Part shown: positions 33,772 through 44,510 of the stretch, piece by piece
Position numbering within the stretch: position 1 is the stretch's first letter
Layout: every line of letters begins with the position of its first letter
Assembly: GCA_016712445.1 (NCBI GenBank)
Contig: JADJRB010000003.1
Location: 1-64,000 of the forward strand
Direction: 5' to 3'
Origin: Acidobacteriota bacterium
Lineage (GTDB): Bacteria; Pseudomonadota; Alphaproteobacteria; Caulobacterales; Hyphomonadaceae
Length of the DNA: 64,000 nt
Program-made: the position numbers and the translations under genes
Notes under the pieces: generated by a model
Told to the model about the DNA's origin: nothing
Seen by the model: only the letters and a program-made list of their open reading frames with translations
The model's database searches: none

Positions 33772-35369
33772 ATGGCAGAACCGAAAGCCCCCCGCCGGCG
33801 TGCCACGCGGCGCAATCCCACCATCCTCGGCTCGCGCATTGCGCGGCTGATCTTTGCCTCGAACCTCGCCGGCCTTGCGATCCTGATCATTGGCGCAATG
33901 GTGCTGAACGAAATGCGCGCGGGCTTCGTCGCCTCGAAGAAGCAGGACCTCGAAGCGCAGGCGCAAATCTTCTCGAGCCTCCTGTCCGATGACGCCACGA
34001 CCCCGGAGCCGGGCCTCAATGCAGACGCCGCGCGCCAGACGCTGCAGCGCCTGAACCTGCCCGAGCGCGTGCGCGCGCGCATCTTCACGCCGGACGGCGA
34101 ACTGATCGGTGACAGCTATTACCTTTCAGAACGGGTGGACGTCACCGCCCTGCCCCCGCTCAGCGAACCCGGCTGGCTGGCGCGCACCGGACGCGACCTG
34201 TCGGAATGGTCAAGCGATGCGTTCGACTTCTTCTCCCCGCGGCGCAGTTCGGAAGCGCTCCGCACGCAGAGTTTCGAGGAAGAGTTCGAGATTGCCGCCC
34301 TCGGTGGTCAGGCCGCCAGCCAGCGCTTCTCCGACCGGGGCAACCGGGTCATCTCGGTGTCGATGCCGGTGCAGCGCGTGTCGGCGGTCGTCGGCGTGCT
34401 GGTGCTTGAGGCAAGCGATATCGACGAGATCATCCGCGCCGAACGGGTGGCGCTGGTGCCCTTCATTGGCGTCGCAGTGCTGATGGCGTTCATCACGTCC
34501 GTGATGCTGACGCTGGGTATCGCCCGCCCGCTGCGACGTCTCGCACTGGCGGCAGACCGTATCAAGTCCGGCGCCTCTGACCGGATCGACGTGCCTGTCC
34601 TGACGCAGCGCACCGACGAGATCGGCGACCTTGCTTCCTCGATCCAGAGCATGACCGACGCCCTGCTGGAGCGCATCGAGGCGAACGAGCAATTCGCCGC
34701 CGACGTGGCGCACGAGTTGAAGAACCCGCTGACCTCCATCCGCTCGGCGGTGGAGACGCTGGAGCGCGTGAAGGATCCGGACGCGGCCACTCGCCTGCGC
34801 CAGGTGATCACTTCCGACGTGAAGCGGCTCGACCGTCTGATCACGGACATCTCGAATGCCTCGCGCCTTGAAGCCGAGATGACACGCTTGCCCAGCGAAC
34901 AGATCGACATTGCCCGCTTCGTGCGCGACGTCGTGCGCACCTATGAAGGCATCGGCGACAGCGAGACGGCGGTGCATGTGTCCTTCACCGATGCGACCAT
35001 GGGGGCGCGCCTGATCGTGCGCGGCCGCGAGGGGCCGCTGGGCCAGGTGCTGCGCAACCTGATCGACAATGCGCGCTCCTTCTCGCCAGCGAGCACCACC
35101 GTGGAAGTGCGCCTTGACCAGACCAACGAAGGCCCCCGCACCATCGCGCGCCTGACGGTGGAGGATTCCGGCCCCGGCATCCCGCCGGACAAGCTGGAGA
35201 CGATCTTCAACCGTTTCTACACGGACCGTCCCAAGGGCACAGCTTTCGGCAACAACTCCGGCCTCGGCCTCTCCATCGTGAAACAGATCATCGCCACGCA
35301 CCGCGGCAAGGTCTGGGCGGAGAACAAGCCAGACGGCGGCGCGAAGTTCACGGTCGACCTGCCAGCGGT

Positions 35370-35373
<4 letters not shown>
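33772..35373 (+). CDS. chvG: ChvG-type sensor histidine kinase
   Basis: The product of 533 residues has two membrane helices (about 25-45 and 227-247) enclosing a periplasmic sensor region, then a HAMP segment, an H box FAADVAHELKNPLTSIRSA with the phosphorylated His, an N box LRNLIDNARSFSP and the nucleotide-binding VEDSGPGIPPDKLETIFNRFYT with GLGLSIV. This matches ChvG, which senses acid and envelope stress and signals to ChvI. chvI lies about 1.6 kb upstream, separated by a hydrolase gene, a reversed DUF3995 gene and ppiB. The stop shares the palindrome CTAG with the acs stop on the other strand. Confidence 0.9.
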
Positions 35374-37316
<1,943 letters not shown>

Positions 37317-37344
37317 GGAAGGCGCCTGACTTGTTTTGCTGGCC

Positions 37345-39123
37345 CTAGTCTACCGGGGCCATGCCGGAGTCTGCAATGCCATGGCGTTCGCGCTTGCCCG
37401 GAATCCGGATGTCCTCGACCAGATCCTGAATGTCCTGCGGCGGCGCCTTTGTCGCGAGGGAAACCACAACACCGACGAGGATCGCGCCAAGCATGAACAC
37501 GAAACCGATGCCCTCGGGCGAGACGCCGAGGAACCAGTCCTGCGCCGTTGCCGCCTTTCCGGCGCCGATCTTGAAGTGCCAGATATAGGCGAAGGTCGGG
37601 ATGAGGCCGGCCAGCATCGATGCAATCGCGCCTTCCCGGTTCATGCGCTTCCAGAAGATGCCCAGCAGGATCGCCGGGAACAGCGAGGCCGCTGCCAGAC
37701 CGAAAGCAAAGGCGACGACCTGTGCGACGAAAGCCATCTGCGCCGAGAAGATGCCCATGAAGCCGGCGGCGACCACGGCGCCGGCGGCGGCCAGGCGCGC
37801 GACGCGCAGCTCGGCCTTGTCGGACATGTCCTTGAAGAAGGTGCGCCGGCAAAGATCGTGGCTGATCGCGGAGGAGATGACCATCAGGAGACCGGCTGCC
37901 GTCGACAGGGCTGCGGCGAGCCCGCCCGCGACAACGAGGCCGATCACCCAGTCCGGCAGCTGCGCGATCTCGGGGTTGGCGAGCACGTAGATGTCGTTGT
38001 TGACGGTGACTTCGTTGGCGAGCCCGTCCGGGGCGGCGGGCCCGCGGATCTGCATCTTGCCGTCGCCGTTCAGGTCGTCGAAGGCGACGAGGCCGGTGGT
38101 CTCCCAGTTCGCGAACCAGGCGGGGCTTGGCGTTTCGCCCGCCTCGGCCAGCGCAGCGCTTGCAGCGTCATGCTCCGCAGGCGGAACATAGGTGGTCTCG
38201 TTGACGGACTGGATGATGTTCAGGCGCGCGAACGAGGCGACCGCCGGGGCGACCGTGTAAAGCAGCGCGATGAAGACCAGCGCCCAGCCAGCAGAGAGGC
38301 GCGCGTCGCGCACGCTCGGCACCGTGAAGAAACGGATGATGACATGCGGCAGGCCGGCGGTGCCGAACATCAGCGCGGCGGTGATGCAGAAGATGTCGAA
38401 GTTCGTCTTGGTGGACGAGAGGTAGCTGGTGAATCCGAGGTCGCGGACGGTCTGGTCGAGTTTCTGCAGCATCGAGACATCCTCGCCCTTGATGTTGGAC
38501 AGGAAGCCCAGCTGGGGGACCGGATTGCCGGTCAGCATCAGCGAGATGAAGATCGCGGGCACGGTGTAAGCGAAGATCAGCACGACGTATTGGGCAACCT
38601 GGGTGTAGGTGACGCCCTTCATGCCGCCGAGCACGGCGTAGACGAAGACGATGCCCATGCCGGCGAAGATGCCGGTGTTGAAATCGACGCCGAGGAAGCG
38701 CGAGAAGGCAATGCCCACGCCGGACATCTGGCCGGCGATGTAGGTGAACGAGACGAACAGCGCGCAGATCACGGCGACAAGGCGCGCGGCGTCCGAGTAA
38801 TACCGGTCGCCGACAAAGTCAGGCACGGTAAACTTGCCGAATTCGCGCAGGAACGGGGCGAGCAGCAGCGCCAGCAGGACATAGCCGCCGGTCCAGCCCA
38901 TCAGGTAGACCGAGCCGCCATATCCCATGCCGGCTATCAGGCCGGCCATCGAGAGGAAGGAGGCCGCGCTCATCCAGTCGGCGGCGGTCGCCATGCCATT
39001 GACCACGGGGTGAACGCCGTGGCCAGCGACGTAGAAGTCGTTGGTCGAGCCGGCGCGGGCCCAGATCGCGATGCCGATATAGGTCGCGAAGGTCGCGACA
39101 ACCCAGAAGATCGTCCAGTCCAT
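37345..39123 (-). CDS. actP: Sodium:solute symporter, acetate-permease type
   Basis: The product of 592 residues has about 13 membrane helices of the SSS family. Visible features are the GHGVHPVVNGMATAADWMSAASFLSMAGLIAGMGY opening (start of the Na+ site region) and a loop rich in acidic residues at about 310-370. Together with the small DUF4212 protein encoded upstream, this is the two-part acetate transporter type common in marine bacteria. It should take up acetate for Acs encoded downstream. Confidence 0.88.
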   Translation of the reverse strand: MDWTIFWVVATFATYIGIAIWARAGSTNDFYVAGHGVHPVVNGMATAADWMSAASFLSMAGLIAGMGYGGSVYLMGWTGGYVLLALLLAPFLREFGKFTVPDFVGDRYYSDAARLVAVICALFVSFTYIAGQMSGVGIAFSRFLGVDFNTGIFAGMGIVFVYAVLGGMKGVTYTQVAQYVVLIFAYTVPAIFISLMLTGNPVPQLGFLSNIKGEDVSMLQKLDQTVRDLGFTSYLSSTKTNFDIFCITAALMFGTAGLPHVIIRFFTVPSVRDARLSAGWALVFIALLYTVAPAVASFARLNIIQSVNETTYVPPAEHDAASAALAEAGETPSPAWFANWETTGLVAFDDLNGDGKMQIRGPAAPDGLANEVTVNNDIYVLANPEIAQLPDWVIGLVVAGGLAAALSTAAGLLMVISSAISHDLCRRTFFKDMSDKAELRVARLAAAGAVVAAGFMGIFSAQMAFVAQVVAFAFGLAAASLFPAILLGIFWKRMNREGAIASMLAGLIPTFAYIWHFKIGAGKAATAQDWFLGVSPEGIGFVFMLGAILVGVVVSLATKAPPQDIQDLVEDIRIPGKRERHGIADSGMAPVD

Positions 39124-39126
39124 CGC

Positions 39127-39393
39127 TCAGCCCTCGATCCCGAATTTCTTCTCGAGCCGGTTCATAGCGGCGCAGTAGTAGAAGATCAGCGCCACGAAGA
39201 CATAGATCGCGCCATTCTGGGCGAACCAGAAACCGAGCGGCGCACCGCCAATCTGGAACTGGTCGAGGAAGGCGCGGAAGATGATCCCGGCGCCGAAGGA
39301 GACGAGAAACCAGATGGCCAGCAGCGTCAGCGTGAGGCGGATCACCGCCGGCCAGTAACCTTTCCGGTCCGGTGTCTCGGTTCTTTCGGTCAT
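39127..39393 (-). CDS. DUF4212 small subunit of the symporter
   Basis: From ATG 39393 the product is 88 residues with two membrane helices (LTLTLLAIWFLVSFGAGIIF and FWFAQNGAIYVFVALIFYYC). DUF4212 proteins are paired with SSS symporters, and this one is three bases upstream of the symporter start. A GGAG ribosome site supports this start over an ATG or GTG 11 codons earlier. It probably helps assemble or stabilise the transporter. Confidence 0.9.
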   Translation of the reverse strand: MTERTETPDRKGYWPAVIRLTLTLLAIWFLVSFGAGIIFRAFLDQFQIGGAPLGFWFAQNGAIYVFVALIFYYCAAMNRLEKKFGIEG

Positions 39394-39536
39394 CTGGCGC
39401 TCCCTGCCCTCTGTTTTGGGGCGCACCTTACCGGCTTCACGGGCGAAGGAAAGCGGAGAATGACAACCTTGCCATCCTTGCGCTGCCGCCTTCCGCCCTG
39501 CCAGAGTGGCGCGAGAAAAGCAGCGAGGAGGAAGCG

Positions 39537-40532
39537 GTGTTCAACAATACGGAGTGGCTGAGCCAGGTGCGCGAGGACGTCATCGATCCGGCGCGCGAGA
39601 TTGTCGACCCGCACCACCATCTCTGGCCGAAGCCGCACCTTTCCTATGACCTTGAGGAGCTGTGGTCGGACACCGAGGACGGGCACAATGTGACGAAGAC
39701 CGTGTTCATGGAATGCGGATCGTCCTACCGGGCCGACGGTCCGGAACACATGAAGCCCGTCGGCGAGACGGAGTTCATTGCGGCGGCCTCCGCGAAAGCG
39801 GCGAAGTCTCCGGGCAAGGCACAGATCGCGGCGCTGGTGGCGCATGCGGACCTGCGCCGGGACGATCTGGACACCATCCTCGACGCACACACGACGGCAG
39901 CCAAGGGTCTGTTCCGGGGCATCCGGCATGCCGGCTCGTTCGAGCCGGATACGGGTGTGCCGTTGCTCATCCCCGGCCGGGCGCCGGCCGGCCTGTTTGC
40001 CGATCCGGATTTCCGGCGCGGAGTTGCCCGGCTGGGCGAGCGAGGCCTGACCTTCGATACATGGATCTACCATCACCAGATCCCGGACTATGCGGCGCTG
40101 GCCAAGGCCGTGCCCCAGACCACGATGATCATCGACCATTTCGGCACGCCGCTTGGCGTTGGAAAGTATGCCGGCAAGCGCGCGGAGATCTTTGCGAAGT
40201 GGAAGGATGACATCGCCGCCGTCGCCGAGAACAAGAACGTCCATGCCAAGCTTGGCGGGCTGGCGATGCCCGACAACGGCTTCGGCTGGGCCGGGCGCGA
40301 CAAACCTCCGACCTCGGACGAATTCGCCGACGCGCAGGCGCCCTGGTACCATCACGCGATCAAGGTGTTCGGCGCGCAGCGCTGCATGTTCGAGAGCAAT
40401 TTCCCGGTCGACCGGCTCTCGATCAGCTATCGCACACTGTGGAACGGCTTGAAGAAAATCGCCGCCGGCTATTCTGAAGCTGAGAAGACCGCCCTGTTCA
40501 GCGGCACGGCGTCGAAGGTCTACAAGCTGTGA
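39537..40532 (+). CDS. Amidohydrolase family protein (TIM-barrel metal hydrolase)
   Basis: From GTG 39537, preceded by GAGGAGG, the product is 331 residues. The first metal-site motif is REIVDPHHHLWPKP (HxH-like), followed by VFMECGSSYRADG, GIRHAGSFEP, MIIDHFGTPLG and CMFESNFPVDRLS, the arrangement of the amidohydrolase 2 group. It likely opens a lactone or cleaves a carboxylic substrate; the substrate is unknown. Its stop overlaps the next gene (GTGA), so the two are coupled. Confidence 0.85.
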   Translation: MFNNTEWLSQVREDVIDPAREIVDPHHHLWPKPHLSYDLEELWSDTEDGHNVTKTVFMECGSSYRADGPEHMKPVGETEFIAAASAKAAKSPGKAQIAALVAHADLRRDDLDTILDAHTTAAKGLFRGIRHAGSFEPDTGVPLLIPGRAPAGLFADPDFRRGVARLGERGLTFDTWIYHHQIPDYAALAKAVPQTTMIIDHFGTPLGVGKYAGKRAEIFAKWKDDIAAVAENKNVHAKLGGLAMPDNGFGWAGRDKPPTSDEFADAQAPWYHHAIKVFGAQRCMFESNFPVDRLSISYRTLWNGLKKIAAGYSEAEKTALFSGTASKVYKL

Positions 40533-41566
40533 GCGCCCTGCTGGCGCTGCCGCCGCAACCGAGAGGCGTTTCATGGCCAACGCTGGTCTGGCCGGAAGCG
40601 CCGCTGACTGCAGCGGTCAGCGCCCGGCTGCAACCGATGCTGGATTTTGCCTTCAGCGACCCCGGCCCGGAGAGCCTTGGCGAGACGCACGCATTTCTCG
40701 CCGTGCAGGGCGGAAAGATCGTGGCGGAACGCTATTGGCGCGGTTTCGGCGAGACCAGCACGCATCCGTCCTGGTCAAAGGCAAAGAGCATGACGCAGGC
40801 CCTGGTCGGCATTCTGGTGCGCGAGGGCAAGCTGAATATCCATGCGCCGGCGGATGTGCCAGAATGGCAGGGCACGGACGATCCGCGCCGCCACATCACG
40901 CTCGACCAGCTGCTGCGCATGTCTAGCGGTCTCAAGTTCTCCGAGGACTATGTGGATGCCGGTGTGTCGGACGTGATCGAGATGCTGTTCGGCTCCGGCA
41001 AAGACGATGTTGCCGCCTATGCCGCCAGCCTGCCTCTGGCGCATACGCCGGATACGCACTGGAGCTATGCCAGCGGGACAACCAACATCGTGGCGCGGTG
41101 CGCCGCGCGCGCGCTCGGCGCGGCGGGCGACGACTTCCGGTCGTTCATGTTCCGCGAACTCTTCGAGCCGCTGGGCATGTCGTCGGCGGCGCCCAAGTTC
41201 GATGCGGCGGGCACGTTCATAGGCTCGTCGTTCTGCTACTGCACGGCGCGGGACTTTGCCCGCTTCGGCCTGCTCTACATGAGGGACGGCGTTTGGGACG
41301 GCCGGCGGATCCTGCCGGAAGGCTGGGTTGACTATGCCCGCACCCCAACCCCGGTGCCGGCCACTGAGGCCTTCGGATATGGTGCGCATTGGTGGCTCGG
41401 CCTTGCCGGCCCGGGCAGTTTCTCGGCCAACGGATACGAGGGCCAATACACCGTGCTGGTGCCGGAGCTGGACCTGATCCTCGTGCGCAACGGCAAGTCA
41501 CCGCTGGAACAGAAGGACGAGGTGATCCGCTGGATGCAACGCGCGGCGGACTGCTTCAGGCGGTAG
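40529..41566 (+). CDS. Serine hydrolase, beta-lactamase class C type
   Basis: The GTG start gives 345 residues. The nucleophile region HPSWSKAKSMTQALVG has SxxK, WSYASGTTN is the YxN-like loop and GAHWWLGLAGPGSF the C-terminal KTG-like region is present as HWWLG. This is the beta-lactamase/esterase family; an esterase or peptidase is more likely than antibiotic resistance. The start overlaps the amidohydrolase stop, so the two enzymes may act in one pathway. The end overlaps the membrane protein on the other strand by 11 bp. Confidence 0.8.
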   Translation: MSALLALPPQPRGVSWPTLVWPEAPLTAAVSARLQPMLDFAFSDPGPESLGETHAFLAVQGGKIVAERYWRGFGETSTHPSWSKAKSMTQALVGILVREGKLNIHAPADVPEWQGTDDPRRHITLDQLLRMSSGLKFSEDYVDAGVSDVIEMLFGSGKDDVAAYAASLPLAHTPDTHWSYASGTTNIVARCAARALGAAGDDFRSFMFRELFEPLGMSSAAPKFDAAGTFIGSSFCYCTARDFARFGLLYMRDGVWDGRRILPEGWVDYARTPTPVPATEAFGYGAHWWLGLAGPGSFSANGYEGQYTVLVPELDLILVRNGKSPLEQKDEVIRWMQRAADCFRR

Positions 41567-42359
41567 CGGCCACGCGCCGCCTGCGCGGCATACGGACGAT
41601 CACCAGCCAGGCGAGCATCGCCAGAACCGGTGCAACGCCGAGCCATAGCGGCAGGGTCGTGTCGTGGAACCATTGCGGAAACACTTGCGGCTGGCCGAAG
41701 AACAGCGAGCCCGAGGCGATGAACATCGAGAAGCACATCCGCCAGAGGTGCCGCGCCGTGCGGGCCGCGCCGCGGATTGCGCCTCTCAGGATGACATGCA
41801 GCTCGCCCGCAGCCGCAAAGGTGCCGGCAATCATGAAGAGGTAGAAGGCCTGCGGCGGCGATCCGTCGATCGTGCCGGTGTCACTTTGCGATCCCATCCA
41901 GGCGAACGTTGCGCCGGCGGCGATGAGCGCGAGCGCGATTGCCAGACCGGCATACTGGGCGGCGCCGGCCCGTGTCTCGACGCGTTGGCGGGCCGTCATC
42001 CAGCCGGTGACCAGAAGGTAGAGCGCCATCACACCGGCAACGAAATTCGGACGCTGCCCGGTTTCGAGGAACGGCGCGACGCCCGCCCCGATGGCATAGG
42101 TGACCAACATCGAGAGAAAGAACACGCCGCCGGCAGCGCGGTGCAGCGCCTTGCCTTTTGGCGCGGCGACAGCGACCGCGCCGGACAGGAGGCCAAGCGC
42201 GCCGCCGCCGATGTGCGCGTACAGCAAGGCGTCGGCGCCAAGGTGCATCCAGAGCGGCGAGCCCGGCAAGGCTTTCAGATTGTCGGCATGAGCAATACCG
42301 GCCAGCAAGGGAAGCGCAGCGACGGCGATCAATGGAAAGCGGGCCGCGTGTCTGATCAT
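41556..42359 (-). CDS. DUF2306-like membrane protein
   Basis: The product of 267 residues has a short N-terminal hydrophobic start and about seven membrane helices. HIGGGALGLLSGAVAVAAPKG followed by LHRAAGG matches DUF2306-like proteins, which have conserved His residues in helices. The function is unknown. Upstream, two palindromic sites (42390-42427) lie within 70 bp of its start, suggesting control by a dimeric repressor. No regulator gene is next to it. Confidence 0.7.
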   Translation of the reverse strand: MIRHAARFPLIAVAALPLLAGIAHADNLKALPGSPLWMHLGADALLYAHIGGGALGLLSGAVAVAAPKGKALHRAAGGVFFLSMLVTYAIGAGVAPFLETGQRPNFVAGVMALYLLVTGWMTARQRVETRAGAAQYAGLAIALALIAAGATFAWMGSQSDTGTIDGSPPQAFYLFMIAGTFAAAGELHVILRGAIRGAARTARHLWRMCFSMFIASGSLFFGQPQVFPQWFHDTTLPLWLGVAPVLAMLAWLVIVRMPRRRRVAATA

Positions 42360-42389
42360 ACCTGAGCCCTAGATTCGATACTTGGAATT

Positions 42390-42427
42390 TATCGTTATAC
42401 GATATGTTGATTTATCGCAATACAATA
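42390..42427. promoter_or_regulatory. Two palindromic operator-like sites
   Basis: TATCGTTATACGATA (42390-42404) is a perfect palindrome around three bases. A second site TATCGCAATACAATA (42413-42427) matches it less well. The centres are 23 bp apart, two helical turns. The pair lies 31-68 bp upstream of the minus-strand membrane protein and is AT-rich against the GC-rich background, so it is a plausible regulator binding region. Confidence 0.55.
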
Positions 42428-42474
42428 TTCAGCGGAGCGTGGAACAGGCCCGCCTCACCACCGGCAAGCGGCCC

Positions 42475-42503
42475 TTGCCAGATTTTCCCCGCTGCCCTAT
42501 ACG
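42475..42503 (+). promoter_or_regulatory. Likely promoter of rplY-pth
   Basis: TTGCCA (42475-42480) and TATACG (42498-42503) are separated by 17 bases, a good -35/-10 arrangement. The rplY start follows about 90 bp later, with AAAGGAAAA before the ATG. Confidence 0.45.
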
Positions 42504-42592
42504 CCGCCGTTCAGAAAGGACGGCGCGAGGCCGTACCTGTCAGGTTCCGACCTTCCTCAGAGAAGGCACGGTCCAGGGCGAAAGGAAAACAC

Positions 42593-43297
42593 ATGTCCAA
42601 GAGCAAGATCACTTTCAACGTCGACGTGCGTGAGCGCGTGGGCACCGGCGGCGCCCGTGAGGCACGCCGCCAGGGCTTCGTGCCCGGCGTCCTTTACGGC
42701 GGCGATCTCGCCCCGGTCGCCATCAACCTGCGCAAGCCGGAAGTGGTGAAAGCCATCGAAACCGGCAAGTTCCTCAACACCACCGCCACCCTGATCCACA
42801 AGGGGGAAAAGCAACTGGTTATCCCGCAGGGCATCCAGATGCACCCGGTGAGCGACCAGCCGTGGCACGTTGACCTGCGCCGCGTCGAGCCCGACCAGAT
42901 CATCAAGGTCGAGGTTCCGGTCCACTTCAAGGGCGCGGATCTCTGCCCGGGTATCAAGAAGGGCGGCACGCTCAACGTCGTGCGCCACACGGTCGAGCTG
43001 AACGTTCCGGCTGGCCACATCCCGGAATCCATCGAAGCCGACATCTCGGCGCTCGAAGTCGGCGACAACGTCAAGATCTCGAACATCAAACTGCCGAAGG
43101 ACGCCTCCCCGGCCATCACCGACCGCGACTTCACGATCGCCACGATCGCTGGTCGCGGTGGCAAGACCGAGGAAGAGCCCGCAGCCGCGCCGTCGGCTGA
43201 TGCGGTGCCGGCTGCCAAGGCGAAAGCCCCGGCTGCAGGCGCAGCCGCCGCTCCGGCAAAAGGCGCCGCTCCGGCGAAGCCCGCCCCGAAGAAGTGA
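42593..43297 (+). CDS. rplY: 50S ribosomal protein L25 (CTC form)
   Basis: From ATG 42593 the product is 234 residues. The N-terminal L25 domain (about 1-95, with VRERVGTGGAREARRQGFVP) binds 5S rRNA. The C-terminal TL5/CTC domain follows (VEVPVHFKGADLCPGIKKGG, and GHIPESIEADISALEVGD). The last 45 residues are Ala/Lys-rich and probably flexible. GGAAAAC precedes the start. A terminator and then pth follow. Confidence 0.93.
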   Translation: MSKSKITFNVDVRERVGTGGAREARRQGFVPGVLYGGDLAPVAINLRKPEVVKAIETGKFLNTTATLIHKGEKQLVIPQGIQMHPVSDQPWHVDLRRVEPDQIIKVEVPVHFKGADLCPGIKKGGTLNVVRHTVELNVPAGHIPESIEADISALEVGDNVKISNIKLPKDASPAITDRDFTIATIAGRGGKTEEEPAAAPSADAVPAAKAKAPAAGAAAAPAKGAAPAKPAPKK

Positions 43298-43315
43298 TCC
43301 GTTCTGGACAATCAG

Positions 43316-43347
43316 GAGGCCGCCCGTCACAAGCGGGCGGCCTCTTT
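43316..43347 (+). terminator. Intrinsic terminator after rplY
   Basis: GAGGCCGCCCG pairs perfectly with CGGGCGGCCTC around a seven-base loop, followed by TTT. Because pth starts only 36 bp later, it may need its own promoter or partial read-through. Confidence 0.8.
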
Positions 43348-43382
43348 GATTCCGGGGGCAGTGAACGAAGGACCCGAGCGCC

Positions 43383-44006
43383 ATGCTGATCCTCGCCGGA
43401 CAGGGAAATCCGGGTACGAAGTATGCGAAGAACCGGCACAATGCCGGCTTCCTGCTGCTGGACCGGATCCACGCGGCGCATGGGTTCGGCCCGTGGCGGG
43501 CGAAGTTCGATTCCGAAATTTCCGAAGGTGCGGTGGATACGCCGGGCGGGCGCCAGAAGGTTCTGCTGCTGAAGCCGCAGACTTATTACAACGAGTCGGG
43601 CATCGCCATGTCGAAGGCCTGCACCTTCTACAAGGTCGGCGCCGAGGCGGTGACCGTGCTGCATGACGAGATCGATCTGGCGCCCGGCCGCGTGCGGGTC
43701 AAACGCGGCGGCGGGCATTCGGGCAATAACGGCATCCGTTCGGCCATCGCGCACCTGGGCGCCGATGTTCGCCGCGTGCGGGTCGGTGTCGGCCATCCCG
43801 GCGACAAGTCGCTGGTGATGCCATACGTGCTGTCAGACTTTTCGAAGGCGGACCTTGAATGGTTCGTGCCGCTCAGCGACGCCATCTGCAAGGCGCTGCC
43901 CTATCTCGTTGCGGGCGACGATGAGCGCTTCCAGACTGAAGTGATGCGCCTCGCCCCCGCCCCCAAGCACGACCCGAAACAGCCGGGCCGTCCGGGGACG
44001 GAGTAA
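43383..44006 (+). CDS. pth: Peptidyl-tRNA hydrolase
   Basis: The product of 207 residues has the Pth motifs LAGQGNPGTKYAKNRHNAGF with catalytic His19 (Asn-Arg-His-Asn-Ala-Gly), KPQTYYNESG, LHDEIDLAPGRVRVK and GHSGNNGIRS. It frees tRNAs from stalled peptides. The C-terminal tail of about 20 residues is Pro-rich. It follows rplY, an arrangement common in proteobacteria. Confidence 0.95.
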   Translation: MLILAGQGNPGTKYAKNRHNAGFLLLDRIHAAHGFGPWRAKFDSEISEGAVDTPGGRQKVLLLKPQTYYNESGIAMSKACTFYKVGAEAVTVLHDEIDLAPGRVRVKRGGGHSGNNGIRSAIAHLGADVRRVRVGVGHPGDKSLVMPYVLSDFSKADLEWFVPLSDAICKALPYLVAGDDERFQTEVMRLAPAPKHDPKQPGRPGTE

Positions 44007-44010
44007 CGCG

Positions 44011-44478
44011 TCAGGCCTTGCGGACAACCGCCGTGTTGGAGCGGGTCGAGTCGACGATGATCTTGTCGCCGACCACCAGCGTCGCTGATGCGTCCACCGG
44101 CTCGGCGCCCCAGACCGTGTCGCCGATCTTCACCTGGCCATTGCCGTCGACGAGATCACGCGTGACCTCCCCGCGCTGGCCAACCAGTTGTGTCATACGC
44201 TTGTTGAGCGTCGGGTGCTCCGGCGAGACCCTGCGCATGCCGGGAAACACGTAGCGACTGATAACGATCAGCCCCACGCAGGCGACGGCGAACACCACGC
44301 ACTGGACCTGCCAGGCGGTGGCAGATTCCGGGGCAAATGCTGCGAAGGCTGCCGTCAGCGCCGCCGCAATCGAGGCCATCAGCAGGTCGAATGTGCCGGC
44401 GACCATCTCGATCCCGAACAGGATCAGGGCGAGCACGAGCCAGTGCCACCAGGTGACTTGGGAAAGCAGTTGTTCCAT
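44011..44478 (-). CDS. nfeD: NfeD family membrane protein
   Basis: The product of 155 residues has an N-terminal hydrophobic region with three helices (residues 10-30, 32-50, 58-80) and a C-terminal OB-fold-like domain with GQRGEVTRDLVDGNGQVKIGD and GDKIIVDSTRSNTAVV. This is the short NfeD type, which partners with stomatin-like proteins. The gene lies 32 bp downstream of qmcA on the same strand, supporting a complex of the two at the inner membrane. Confidence 0.88.
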   Translation of the reverse strand: MEQLLSQVTWWHWLVLALILFGIEMVAGTFDLLMASIAAALTAAFAAFAPESATAWQVQCVVFAVACVGLIVISRYVFPGMRRVSPEHPTLNKRMTQLVGQRGEVTRDLVDGNGQVKIGDTVWGAEPVDASATLVVGDKIIVDSTRSNTAVVRKA

Positions 44479-44510
44479 GAGATGCCTCCTTCAGCAGGCA
44501 GATGATCGGA

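Noticed and set aside
37336..39561. Open frame of 741 codons opposite actP
   Set aside because: Shadow of the symporter gene with unnatural composition and no domain.
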